From Neoechinorhynchus agilis (lineage: Eukaryota; Acanthocephala), in contig CM121343.1 of the NCBI GenBank assembly GCA_051530055.1, positions 992,001 through 1,056,000 of the forward strand: DNA of 64,000 bases, written 5' to 3'. The notes below the pieces were generated by a model. It saw nothing but the letters and a program-made list of their open reading frames with translations. It ran no database searches and was not told the DNA's origin. This document shows, one piece after another, positions 12,725-25,500 of this stretch. The position numbers and the translations under genes were made by a program. Position 1 is the stretch's first letter, and each line of letters begins with the position of its first letter.

Positions 12725-12975
12725 ATGACATCCCTTCCTCGGTCTTTTAGTTTTTCTTTTTGGCATGAAGCGAGGATGAAATACCTCGTTGAAGGAATAG
12801 GAAACTCACTGATGAGTCGTGCCTCTTCGGGAGGTATCTGAGGATCTGGACGGGGATTCGTACAAACTCTTTACCGTATGAATTTGATTCTCAGTGATTC
12901 AATCACTTCTCTGATACGAGAGATCGGTATGGCATCATGCCAAAAAGAAAGACAGAAGCCGAGGAAGAGATATCC
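12725..12975. mobile_element. MITE-like element with about 38-bp terminal inverted repeats
   Basis: The left end 'cttcctcggtcttttagt...tttctttttggcatga' is matched in inverse by 'tcatgccaaaaagaaa...ccgaggaag' on the right, at about 80% identity. The interior is about 170 bp and includes 'actcactgatgagtc' and a UUCG-type hairpin, but encodes nothing. Confidence 0.6.
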
Positions 12976-14935
12976 CAACTCTGAATATAACAATAATTTA
13001 TTAATTATACTTGTTCACTTTTAAGTGTACAACAGTGATTAAATCAAGAAATACTGTGAATTATACGTTATTTTGATATGTTTAAGTTGTTGATCTTTAT
13101 CGTGTTGTTTGAGGAATGATGCATTTTGTAGCAGGATTTCGCCAATATGTTCGGATAGTTGATGACCTCGACTGAAAAAGTTTTGGATTTAAATAACCCA
13201 TGTTTTCAATATATTTAAGATTTAACTTCAATGCCCTTGTACATTAGCGTTTGCTAGTTTTAAAATCTTTTTAAATTGTTTAATGTCTAATTTTTCATTT
13301 AGAATCAAAATTGTATCCTAAACATTTTAATGCTATTTAACATCGTTACAAATTGATTTCTTATTATTAATTTTAGTTTCTTGTTAATGGCTAAAACTTT
13401 AGTTTTATTAGGATTAATCTGGAGACACTTCATCCATGCATTGTTGGTAAAAAGAATAGCACTTATCCGCATAGATGACCGTTTTAATACCTCTTCTGTT
13501 AATAGTTGAAAGAAATTGCATGGCTATTGTTGGAGCAAATGAACAATTAAATGTCAAACTGAAATGGAGGGATTTATTCGAAGAGAAAGGATGTGGTATA
13601 AGTCTGCATAATTAATTGTTGGTGAATTAGCTTTGGCTCCTTTGTCTATTGCGCCCTATCAATGTCAATCCATAAATTGATTCTGTCAGCCCTGTCAGAT
13701 GTATGTACCCAATTGTAAGGCAACTTTCCTTCATCCGCTGTTCAGGCGGACGTCCCCGTGAATAAACGACCAAACCAGCGATAGTCAAAATAGCTTTGTT
13801 GTTTAGCCCTAGGTCCGGTAGTCTTTAATAGACGCCTAAATTTCGCTAGATGGGGGTTGGTGAGAAACTAGTTATGAAAGTATATCCCAGGGAATCATAG
13901 GAACACTGTCGTGTATTCTAAATGTAGATCATGTTAATATATTGATTTGACGCATTTTCAAATAGGTTTTTAGTATACATGGAGCCAATACCCATACGGA
14001 GTCGGCAGGATCACTTTTAGAGCTATTCTCATCGTGCAAAACTTTTCTCTTATCTGTAGTGGATTCTTTGTTTGCTCTATAATGTTTATTTAAGAAAAAC
14101 TATGAATAAGGATTTCAGGCTTCTTATTGCGCCAAATTTATCGAGGATTACTAAGGTAAATTTCTTGATCCCCTTCCCCCCGCGGGAAATGAAATTTTTG
14201 ATTGTAATTGCACCTTTTATTCCCGATGTTTCGTTAAATTCAAAAGGTCCTACACGTAAAAAGGATTATACTATTTTCCAAGGAAACTCTGGGCATTCAT
14301 TCACCCTCAGAGCTTACTGAAAACTATTTCCTAAAGATGCTACAAGATTGAATAATCTCTTCATCCTAGCTGAACTCGCCGAAAGATTTGAAGTTGAGGA
14401 CTTTCATTGCATTGAATCTGAATTAGGAGTTAAACTGATTAAATATTTGTTGTAATCTATGTTCGGTGTCCTTGAATGTTGCGATATCAGTTTGCCGGCT
14501 ACATTTTTTGAGTTCCTCGAATACTTCTACGACTTAAACCTGAAAATTTGTCCGAAAAGTGCTTGAAGGAATCACATTAAATCTTAATACACTTTTGAAC
14601 TTTTAGGCATAATGTGCTCAGCTCCCCACATTGAAAGTGGATCTAAATCCAAGGGAACGATCAAATGGGCCAATTATGGCAATGTTCGTCCTGATTTACC
14701 GCCAGCTTACACGTTCACTAAGAAATATTTTAATTAGACCTGTGGTAAACATAATCCCGGGCATGAAATACTCCAGCTTAAATTGTAGAAAACTTACAAG
14801 CAATGTTTGATAAGGAGGTTGAGGCCCCGCAAAAATTTGAATGTTTACAAATAAATCTCGAGAAAGTGTAAATTATTTAATCTTCACAAATTTTCGACAA
14901 TGACAACTACAATTTGTTGTCTTCAAATGTTATGT
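12976..14935. other. Intergenic, no gene supported
   Basis: AT-rich. A stretch at 14,340-14,454 translates to 'LAELAERFEVEDFHCIESEL', loosely like the end of a BTB domain, but no BTB core precedes it. Read as noise or a very decayed gene piece. Confidence 0.35.
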
Positions 14936-15127
14936 TTGTTCGGCAGCTTCCTTGATGACCGCGTTGGATCGCCGCGCTGATTCGCTGCAACAGGAAGCTG
15001 CTGGATCGCATATCGCCGGTGGCATGTTTTAGCATCCCTCGCAGTCGGGAGAGGAAATAATCGGCTTCTTTTCCGAGACATCCCAGTGTTTCTACCGCAA
15101 TCGGGATGAAAATATAATCCCGAGAAT
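14936..15127 (-). mobile_element. LINE C-terminal fragment (same family as 10.3 and 23.4 kb)
   Basis: Minus-strand translation reads 'IFIPIAVETLGCLGKEAD', then 'TGDMRSSSFLLQRISAAIQR'. This is the end of the C-terminal endonuclease-like domain in this RT family. It is an isolated 3' scrap with no RT beside it, about 450 bp upstream of the NCKAP1 start. Confidence 0.75.
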
Positions 15128-15579
15128 GGAAAACTCGCAGTATAGAGAAAATGAACCCCTTGAAGGAAAAACTCGATTTATTTGAGATATTTCACGAAGT
15201 AACCTCTATCCACAAATTATTTTCACTTATAAATGCATACGATTACAGTATCATTACTAACTTTTTGTGAACTAACAAAATATTTGTCGTAAGTTCTTTA
15301 GGTTTCTTTTAAATCGTGTACAAGCAGGGATCAATTGAAGTGCTTAGTATAAATGAGCTCCCAACTAAAGTTGAAACAACGACCGATCTATCGGAAACCT
15401 TTTCGGGTTAATTTTCCAAACCGAAAACTTCTTTATTGCCAAGCTCACTCCTAGTTTGTAAGTCGCACCACTCTCAACCCCAAAATATTCCAGTTTCATC
15501 CTTGCTGTTCGGATATCAACGGAAGAATCAGCTTATACATTGAATACTGAAATCGATATGTTTACTTGCATTCTGCAAT

Positions 15580-18500
15580 ATGAAACAGCATTTAGGAAGC
15601 CATCGGATAGCTGAGCGATTGACTCTTTTGACTAATCGGGCCAAAGGTGTTCTTGTAAGACTTTACAACATAAGGAAGGTGATGAGCTTTAAACCTTTTC
15701 ATCGATTTAATATCAATCAATTTTTAGGCATGCGTTGATACTAAATCGAAGCCTTGGTTCCTGACAGATAAAAAGTATGAGGCTGCGCTAAAGCACATAA
15801 ATAAGAAATATCCATTATTGGAACGGGTAAATTCTCGGGATTTTTATTTCCTTAAAGTATTGAGTATTCAGGGGGCAATGAAAGACGTAAGCGAACTACG
15901 CGAAGAAATCGTGAAATGCTTATCGACTTATTATCTTACGATGGTTGATGTGGTCGAGCTTAAAGTATTCTTTATCCTGGTTATCTTTCAATTTTTAACT
16001 CTTGATGAACAGGAAAATATTCTCGATTTATTAGCCACAATCGATGCTTGCACAATCAAATTCGATATTGTGAGTCTATAAACGTACTGAGCAGCTGCAT
16101 TGTTTTTGCTCTTGAAGATTTGCCGGATTATCAGTCCCTGAAATTTGCCGAGTCTGGAATGCGAAATTCAATATTTTTTGAAGCATAGAAAAATTCAGCT
16201 CTTTAATACTACGTCCGTCCGATTCCATGATCTTCAATAGTGAATTCATTCTTGAAATTACACTGCTGTAGTCTTTCGATTTCCTATAATTTGTAACTCA
16301 AAATTTTTATTAAAAGTATTTTGTTCACCAAGGTAAAAGAGAATCCCACATACTGCTACTTTATTAAATCCAAGGACATGCCCTTGAAATTTATTTAAAT
16401 CGTAGACAACTTTCGCTTTTGAAATATTGAACCTTTTTGCAAAGATGTCAGTGAAGATCTTGCCCCTATGCCGTTGAGTGTCCCTTTTTAACTTGCATTT
16501 TTCATACGGCTCATAGTAGAAACGATTACACGCTTTTGACAATGGAGCGAAATTTCTGCACGTATTCTATTTGCAAATATTTTCTACTTTGTCGATTGAT
16601 CACATCACGATGGATTGTTGATATTTCCAAACTTGAAATCTCCTCGACCTTTGTATTTACACTGTGATGAATTGGATAATAGTGTACACTTTTTCAAGTT
16701 TAGAGTATCTACGAGTATGGAAGGACGATTCACTTAGAACGGAATATGCTGAAAAATCAAATACGAGAATCGGCGAAATATATCGTGATGTTTTCTTTAT
16801 TCGTGCTTGTTTCAATCATGACTAAAAAAGATTTTTAGGCATACACAACTAAAGAAAATTCGTTCAATGAAGCTTTAGGTCTCACATTTCTAATTTTAGT
16901 TTAGACCCCAAATACTCGATCTTCCAGCCGTACGTGATTAAACTTTGCTTTCGAAAACGGGCATTTCAGAGGGCTGTTGTAATGATAAAAAGAGAAATAT
17001 TTATTTCTGAGCACTTTCGCCGTTTTACGGCGGTTAGAGTATAAAATTAGAGATTTAGGCAATGTAACGGAGAGAATTATTTAGAAGTCTTCACCCGATA
17101 CATAATTTTTTATTTAAAACGTTTTGCGGCATCAATTTTAAAATAAAAGTTATGAACTAGTTATTGATGATGAACGCGACGATGTTCACAGAACGTCTTT
17201 AATAAACTCTTTACCGGGTAAAGACTTTAAATAATTCTCTAATCACCACATATCGACAATGCGATGGACTAGACAAAGCTCTAGTATTGCTCTACAAACG
17301 GTACGAACTTTCTACACTTCAATGTCGCTACTCTAACCTAAATTTCAAATCTCCAGACTCCGTTGGGTAGATTCATGAGATTAAGCCGTAAGACATCGAA
17401 AGCACTCGTAAATAAAGATTTCTCGTTTCATCATTGCAACAGCCTTCTGAAGTGTCCGTTTTCGAAAACAAAACTTAATTTAGACATTAAATTGCGATCA
17501 AATATTTTCTATCATATCTCAAAGATGATTTTTATGTTTAAAAGTTCTAGGTTGAAGATTAAATGTTGGAATTTGGCTTATAATATCTTAAAGGGGTTTT
17601 ACCCTTAACCAGCTTGCGGCTTTTGATGCCTTACAAATTTTATTATGCCCAAATATCTACAGTTTTATTTGAACGCGAATACTTGGAAATAGACATTGCA
17701 GCGATGCTTTTACGAGATAAGATTTAACGACTGCTTTTAATAGCAAACCTGTACAAGCCTGACGACAATGTACCTCGATGTGATAAGTTCATTGATTTGT
17801 GTATTTATATTGCTTTCATACATAAGCGATCGAAAAATCGTCACTGGGCTTTACAGTGTTGCAATCACATCACCGTCTGAAAAGTATGCTTTACTCAATT
17901 GCAAGAATCTCATTCGTTTGTTTAAAACCAGAGTTACCTTTGGAAGACTTAGTCAGATGATTGCGGATTATGAGCAACCGGTCATTCAGTTGAGTTCGGA
18001 TTTCGGTTCACATTCATCTACTGTGAGACAAGTTATTATGTCTCTGCTTAAAGTACTTCATTGTGGACGTCACGATAGATTCAGTTGCCGGCTATTGACT
18101 GAATACAAAATTCATAGATGGATATTTCGTTAGTTTATCACAAAATTGTGTCTATGTGTCCCATTAATATTCTCTTTTAGTGTGTTCAATAGCTTGTCCG
18201 TCAGTAGCTCAGGATGAAAGCATAAAAGAGGCTCTAGTTTTGATCTCGAAGACAAATTCAAGTTTTCTTTTATGCCGCGACATGAGCTTCAATTTAAATG
18301 AGCTGTTCAATAGCACAACTGCTAAATGGTAAGTCATTGATTATTTGATCTGAAAATGCCTAAATTCCAACAAGGGCATCAAAGACCTTTAATGAATGGT
18401 ACGACGCAACAAATTGCAAACGTAATCGAAAATTGAAAGATTTGTGAGTAAATCACTTCAAGTCCTTTTTTATGTTGCTTTGAAAAACATAGAGTCGAAT

Positions 18501-21500
18501 ATCACGAGCAATGTATACAACAGAATTGTAGAAGTCTCTCAAGGGTTTACTATCGCTTAATCGATGGTAATTTTGCTACGGCTGATGATTGCCTTGTAGC
18601 ACTCAAGCGCATGTCGGACTGTCTTAAATGGCGGGCCGTTCATGGTTTCATCGAACAACTGTTGCCGTTGTCTAATATGTTGGCCCTTTTAAAAAAGCAG
18701 CCATCAAAAGGCCTAATTCTGAACCATACTCCACAAATGCGAATACCTTCTTAAAATGCGTAGATCATAGTTCATCGAAGCGCCCTTTTCTTATACCAAT
18801 GATGGTTGCTGATGTAAATGACACGGTCAAACTTTTAAAAAAATACTACAATGAAATATCGATAATATTCGATCGTTTAATCAAAGCAGAATGCACACAT
18901 TTCAACGACGATGTTATAGCTAAACCATTGATTATCTTACTCTTAAATGGTTCCAATTTGCAGGACATTGAGCTTGATTGGTTACGAATCCAGGTAAAAA
19001 TTACTACTTTGCAATCTTCTAGACCTCATCGATCTCGTAGGTGTTGATATCATCCAAAAGTTTATCTAACTATCAACAAATCAACTATGGTCGACTTGGC
19101 GATGCTATTGGTTGGTATCGCCTTATTCATCCCGATTTTGATCCATGTTGCTACCTTGACCTCGCTCCTCTTGTGTAAGTATACCAAAATCACGTACTTA
19201 ACTGATTTCCTACCGATTAAGATTTAATTTGCGGTCGTTTGAACAAATTTATGACCAGGAACTAGCAGACGCCAAATCCTGTAATCTACATGCCTACGTG
19301 ATTACTGTTTCACATTCCGTGCAGCAAGCATTTCACCATTTCTGCCACGAAGAAGTTAGTCTTATAATAATGTATTAGGTGCCTCTTTTCGTAGCGAAAA
19401 TGAATAAAACTCAAAATGAAACTAAATAGTCATCGAGTATCTAAAATTATTTGCGTCCTAACTAAAAACTTCGGACTTTTCGGCCCGATGTTCTTAGATT
19501 TTTGTTTAATCGAGAATTGATCATATTAGTTTGCCCATTAAGATGATTTCCCTACACATCTAAATTGGAAATAGTAAATTTATTCTAGTTGCCAAAATCA
19601 AACTAACGTGTTGACCACTTTCTACCTTATATACATCTTCCACTTTAGACATTGCAGCTGAATAATTTATGTTTCAGGCTTCAACAGAGATTTTTAATTG
19701 CTTTTGTGAAGGCAATAAATAACGCGACGATACAAACCGATAAGGTAAACTTACTCTTTTCCTGAATTTTTGCTTATATGAAGACCCCATGAAGGCAAGA
19801 ACACATACGATGGTTGTTTTATAGGTTTGGCGATTATTTTAAAATAACACTTCAGTGCGGCTCAGCCTATCTCAATGCACTTTTTCATTCGATAAGTCCA
19901 ACGATCAAAACAGTGACGAAAGTATAGTTTCAGAAATGAGGCTGTTCCTGTTTTCAAAATCAATTCCTTACAGCTCCTTTTTTCACTACGGGAAAAAGTC
20001 ACAAGCAAAATTTAAAATTATACACCAAGAAGAACTCGATTTTTATTGGGAATACATTCATTTACAGATAGAAAGCTAATTTATGAAAAATTAAAAACTT
20101 TTGGTTCACCATTCAAAGCGTATAAATACTGGTTTTTTGGCGGAGTGAATCAACTTTTTTTCAAATCAGTAAATGCGATTTTTTAGGTTAATTATGCTCT
20201 TATTCACAGCTACAATGGATCTATTTATCGATTTATGCGAGATCCAGAATATCAAAAAACCTGCATCCCGGACTTTATACTAGGACAACTACGAGCACGA
20301 TGCCTCAAACGTTTAGCTTCAGTTACATTTCAAACATCATTGCTGCCTCCATTTTATCTTCACTTTGTATACCATGGACTTATAACATCACTCTCAAGCC
20401 TTCAATGTTTGTATACCGGTTCAAGACAAAATAAAGTCGTTTTAGTAAACGAACAAACCTTCTTAAAACTGTGCAAGGGCGTATTCTCTTCTTCATCCCG
20501 AGTCATTCCCACGTTGATTGAGCTATATTCCAATTGGTTAGTGTAATTTTTTATTGCTTATATTAAATGCCTACACCAGGTACACTGATCGATTTTTGAA
20601 TCTATGTGCAGCCGGAAAGGTCTTATACGTCCCAAGTGTACAAGTTTTTAGGTCTATTGGTCACGGTGACAGAATCGATGCTGAATTGTTTACTGGAGTA
20701 AATAGTTTGTTGCGCCCTATAAGCAATTTGAACCCTCAAATCCTGTAAAAAGATCTAAAGTTTTTGGCATATTGCATCGGAGTTGATGGATTATGGAAGA
20801 TTGCCCAATCTCTTGAAAACATTCTTTTGCGCGAGGCACATCTTGTCAAGGTATATTCGTGGTCCTTCTCTTACCTAAAAAAGTCCTGCATTGCACTAAA
20901 TAGGAATTACGGTTAGATATTGACGTAAAGGAAGCAAGTTAGCTTAATTTGGATATTAGTTAAGCCCTTTGATGATTTTAGGGCGGATCTGTGAACGGCT
21001 ATTGATTATAGGATCGATCACAATACTACTCGATCAAATCCAAGCTGCGATTAGTGCGGTTGTTTCAATTTATACGTTTAATACAATTATCGGCACAATT
21101 TTATTTTAGACACTAATCGAGAGCTCATGTCACTATTATCCGCCTGATCAAAGATACGTCATCAAGAAGACGACCGGGCAAAGCTCCAGCAGTCAAAATT
21201 TGACAATAATAAGTGCGTTGACATTTGCATGGTGCCGAGCGCGGTCAGAGGCCCTTGGACAATTTTCTAATGCTATGATGTCAAGTGCATATTGTCTGTC
21301 CCGTGCTGTATCTTTCCTAACGAATGACAATTCCGATTCCATGGATAGACTCTTTGAAGTTGGTTAATGACTCTTGCATCCACATGACTTACCCAAATTT
21401 ATTATTAGCTGATGACTTTAGTAGCGCTAAATCATTCCTGTGGTCGACGACTTTGTGAACATCGAATGTTAATGCTCGTATCGGATATTGCGCCCAAAAA

Positions 21501-21680
21501 TGTTATTGGTATAACGCCTCTTGGATTGATTCGAAAGTTGGATTTTCTACGACAGGACATAAGTTAGTGCCATAAATGTGCAAATGGATCGTGTGCGGTA
21601 AGACAGGTAGCATACAGATTCTTTATGTAAGCACGGAGCTTTCTCAATGCGAATTTGAACAAACGCGATGTAATCCTTAA
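15580..21680 (+). CDS. NCKAP1: NCKAP1/HEM (Kette, GEX-3-like), WAVE regulatory complex subunit
   Basis: Scaffold subunit of the WAVE complex, which controls Arp2/3-driven actin assembly at the membrane. Resolved exons: 15580-15678, 15728-15826, 15872-15964, 16013-16069, 17744-17883, 17932-18128, 18181-18328, 18375-18443, 18493 to about 18.7 kb, about 18770-18993, 19041-19174, 19222-19354, 19688-19744, about 20188-20536, 20580 to about 20850, 21110-21358, 21409-21562, and perhaps 21607-21680. Most introns are 45-52 bp; one is 1,674 bp. Family matches in order: 'AERLTLLTNRAKGVLVRLYN', 'EEIVKCLSTYYLTMVDVVEL', 'RLSQMIADYEQPV', 'LDWLRIQ|VLISSKSLSNYQQ', 'IELYSNW|YTDRF', and 'QNLTIISALTFAWCRARSEA'. 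Exon borders near 18.7, 19.8-20.2 and 20.7 kb are uncertain. The C-terminus is shorter than in vertebrate HEM proteins. Confidence 0.87.
16070..17743. other. Long NCKAP1 intron (1,674 bp)
   Basis: Begins gtgagt after exon 4 and ends ttttaatag before the exon starting CAAACC. Joining the two restores the FDI-to-YLDVI spacing of the family exactly. The interior is AT-rich with no element or nested gene that I recognise. It is about 35 times the usual intron length here. Confidence 0.7.
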
Positions 21681-21844
21681 CAAGTAGGCAACGCATTTGA
21701 AAATTAGAAATTTTCTCTATTTCATTACAGTTCTTGGCACCTAAGGAAATTTAAGACCTGAATTTTATTAGCTTAATTCTGCTGTGGTTCATCAATGTCC
21801 TGAAATTAATGTTGTGAAATACTACCCCAAGTTTTTTTAAATTG

Positions 21845-21946
21845 ACACAAGGAAAATCTTTATTTTCAAGCTTCAGGAATTGGTAACTTACAAGCAATTC
21901 CTGAAGAAGCTGAAAGACGGCGAAAGCTTGGAAATAAAGATTATCT
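21845..21946 (+). repeat. Hairpin with hammerhead-like core just downstream of NCKAP1
   Basis: The arms 'aatctttattttcaagctt' and 'aagcttggaaataaagatt' are inverted copies. The right half reads CTGAAGA, then GCTG-AAAGA-CGGC (4-bp stem with one G-T pair), then GAAA, then GCTT. This gives a 2-bp palindromic stem III (AGCT). Stem I is short. It is a diverged member of the family seen at 9, 50.7 and 54.3 kb. Confidence 0.5.
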
Positions 21947-22512
21947 TTATCATTACAAAAGCTCTCTGAACTGTCCATTTTCCGAAAACATAACTTGGAT
22001 CTGAGATTACACAAGGATGATCTGTCGCGTTTATAATAACACGTTTTATTGTTCGAAGTATAGGACCCATGTACCTGTGGTTCCTCGTGAACACTCGAGT
22101 GGATAACGGTTTCGGTATAGTGGGAAAGTTAATGGTCATTGGTGTACTGTAATTTCTCAAATGTTTTAACGAATAGCGCACATATTCAGTAAAATTTTCT
22201 GATATGAGAAGACCGAACTTTACTGATTTCGAATTCTGGCACCGCGTTGGTCTTTTTGCTAGAAAGCATAAATTTTGACCATACGAGCACTGGAAAAAAG
22301 AGATATTCTCGTGCTTTGGAAGAAGATAAACCTATGAGTAATTTAGTTGTTGCTTTACCTTGGCAATCACGGAAATACTCTAAAAGTGGAAGGGTGGTTC
22401 TTTTCGAGTGTCAAAGTATTGTGCAAACCACAAATTGATAAACCATTTTACAGCACGCCTTATTTCGAACCAAAAGTCACTTAAAAACATTAACCTAGGA
22501 TAATAAATTGGG

Positions 22513-25500
22513 ATTTTCTAGGTTTTACAATAATAAGGCACAAAACGTGCAATCACCACCGTCCGCAAAATTGGAGCTTCTCTCTTTCCTCGGCTGTCGT
22601 TATCACGCTAGTAGTACTGCATCGTTGTACTGCGAGCGAGATATTTTGTCGCAGAAATACACCTGCTCGTGCGTCGCCGGTCGTTTCTCCCACCCAAGGC
22701 TCCATACGTTTCCACGGCAAAAGGGACGAAATGGTAATTCCTTAGGAGCTCTATATTTTGAACGCTTTCGTTCCTCCGCTACGTGTCCTCGTGGTAAATT
22801 TGATTGTACTTTGGCGAATCCTGTCTCATTTATTTCAGAAATTTTTTTCAGTTTTAAACTTTTATTTGTAGAACATAATAAAGTACAAAACGTGCAATCA
22901 CCACCGTCCTCAAAATTGGAGCTTCTCTCTTTCCTCGGCTGTCGTTATCACGCTAGCAGCATTGCCTCGTTGTACTGCGAGCGAGATATTTTGTCGCAGA
23001 AATACACCTGCTCGTGCGTCGCCGGTCGTTTCTCCCACCCAAGGCTCCATACGTTTCCACGGCAAAAGGGACGAAATGGTAATTCCTTAGGAGCTCTATA
23101 TTTTGAACGCTTTCGTTCCTCCGCTACGTGTCCTCGTGGAAAATTTGATTGTACTTTGGCGAATCCTGTCTCATTTATTTCAGAAATTTTTTTCAGTTTT
23201 AAACTTTTATTTGTAGAACATAATAAAGTACAAAACGTGCAATCACCACCGTCCTCAAAATTGGAGCTTCTCTCTTTCCTCGGCTGTCGTTATCACGCTA
23301 GCAGCATTGCCTCGTTGTACTGCGAGCGAGATATTTTGTCGCAGAAATACACCTGCTCGTGCGTCGCCGGTCGTTTCTCAATTTCTTCTAAAGATCCTGG
23401 AGCAGAGTGCCGAGCTGCCAAGCGCTCCATACGTCTCTACTCCGAAGGGAACAAAATAGTGGGCCCTTGCTAATTCTCTATATTTTCGTACCTTCTTCCC
23501 TTCTGCTGCACTGGCTACACCTCCAGCGATTTCGAACGAGTAGGGAATGTTGCTTACTGCGAGGGTGTCCACACACGTGGCGTCCCAGAAAAGGCATTTG
23601 CCATCCCACCACGGAAAGACCGAAATTCCGTCAGGTCGACGACCGTCTAGTCGACAAAGATGGACGGGTTCCAGGATGCTTGGGAAGTTCGCCGTTCTCA
23701 ACGCCCGAGAAATTACGCTGTTGTCGCGAGAACCTGAAAGTAGAGAGCTGTGAGTTCTCGCGGCGAAAGGCCTTTCCCAGATCGACTGTCTAAGGCCATT
23801 CACTGGAACATGGTTAGCGCCTGTCTGCTGGCACCATTCTTCAACTGCCACCACAAAGTCTTGGTCAAGATAAAACTTTTCCTCCAGAATTTTCTTCACT
23901 ATTGGTTGACTCCCCTGATACGATCCAAGAAAGGCTGGGAAGGCAAGGTCTACTAGCGGGCGAATGCCTATTCTCCCAGATGACATAGGCAATGAAGCTT
24001 GTCGCCACTCCTCATCTGAGAGCTGGATATTTAAAATACGCTTGAGACAAGACCTTGTCGTCGAGCTTAGCCAATCCTTCCTTATGTTTGAAGAATGTTG
24101 CTTTGGGGATACCGAGTGCGTTCTTTATTAGAAATAACGCTTCGTGAGCCTAGGGCCGCTCACCCTATCGCACAGCAACGAAAGTTTCGGTATGATACGG
24201 CCGATCTCAGCTTCCACATGTGAATCAAAGACGCAACTTTGCTCTGGAATCACGAGTTATGGACCTCGAACCCATACATTAGCTCCTTGACTTTGGCGGC
24301 GTCTTCGATATTTAATACTAGAAAACTCACACTTTCCAGCATTAAGCTCAACGCCCAATCTCGTAGTCTCCATAATTAGTGTCTCCAGATCGCGCAGTAG
24401 AACGGAGCTATCACCTTCGAGCGTAGCGTCATCCAAGTACCAAGCGTTGAAGCTGGAATGGAGAGAGTGCGCTATTGGATTTACTGTTAGGGAGAATGCG
24501 ATTGGACCGAGAGGATCTCCTTTCTGCGCTCCTCTTTCGGACCAATTGAGGTGGTTTTCGAAAAGCAAAGAAGTCGCGGTCCCGTAGGCATTGAGAAAAT
24601 ACTGGAAGGCTTCTGGCCCGTGATCCCGAATTGCGCGGAACATGCTTTCTCCATTGAGAGAGTTAAAGGCGTTCTGAAAATCACACTTAAGAATCACGCA
24701 CTTCCGCCCCGCAGGATGTGCAGCAGCCCAGTTAGACTGGGCGAAGTTTCTGCCCGGTTTTCTCTGTGATACGTTTACAGAGAATTTTCCTTGCAAGTCG
24801 CCGTATCGTCGAAGATACGGCGATTGGACGAATCCTGCCTTTTTTTGTGAGGGCACATAATGCTTCGAAAAATAGGTCTTTTGCAACGGGATTCCGTTCC
24901 CCTCCAGTCAGTCGCTCGGCTAACCGAGAAAGCGCACTTTCTAGAGAGAGCTGCTTCACCAATTGTAAAGGACATTATGTCCTTTAGGTGCTAAGGCCTT
25001 AGCGCGTCAAGCCCATGACCCGAACCACTTGCAAAAGATGAGATGGCATTTTTTAACTCTAAAATTTGAGTGGGTGCCCTATTTCGTATGGGAGGAGGTA
25101 TAATTTCAAAACTGTCACTACTGCATGGGTGTTTTGACCGGAGTATTTGTAGCGTCTCGCTGTCTCCTTTTGCGAAACTGTCGGAGGATAACAATAACCG
25201 AACGGCCCCGCGAACATCTCCGTCCGCTAGCTTGGAAGAAACACGTTCAGTCAGTGATCGCTTTGAAAAACGGCAACAAAACCCTCCCTTCGTACGTCCA
25301 TTACGAACCTCGCGAAATTTCATTTCGAAATTGTTAAATATTTGTTCGAAGGAGACCACCCTTTCTTTGATTGTTGATGTCAAAGACACCCCAGAATCAT
25401 CACTGGTTCAAAGGACTAAGCGCGGGAATGCGAAGAGCCGTGCCCATGATGGCGTACAGTTCTTTTGGAGGCAATGGTTGCGCAATCCCGCAAATGCTAT

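Noticed and set aside
12800-12860. CTGATGAG plus a UUCG hairpin as a hammerhead
   Set aside because: The hairpin is followed by TATCTGAGG, not GAAA, so only the first box fits.
14072-14460. Possible BTB-domain gene
   Set aside because: Only a short helix-like stretch resembles a BTB end; the BTB core and an intact frame are lacking.
22508-23473. A 321-codon open frame on the plus strand
   Set aside because: It is produced by three copies of a 345-bp tandem repeat whose length is a multiple of three. The sequence is the inverted terminal repeat of the RT element, not a protein gene.
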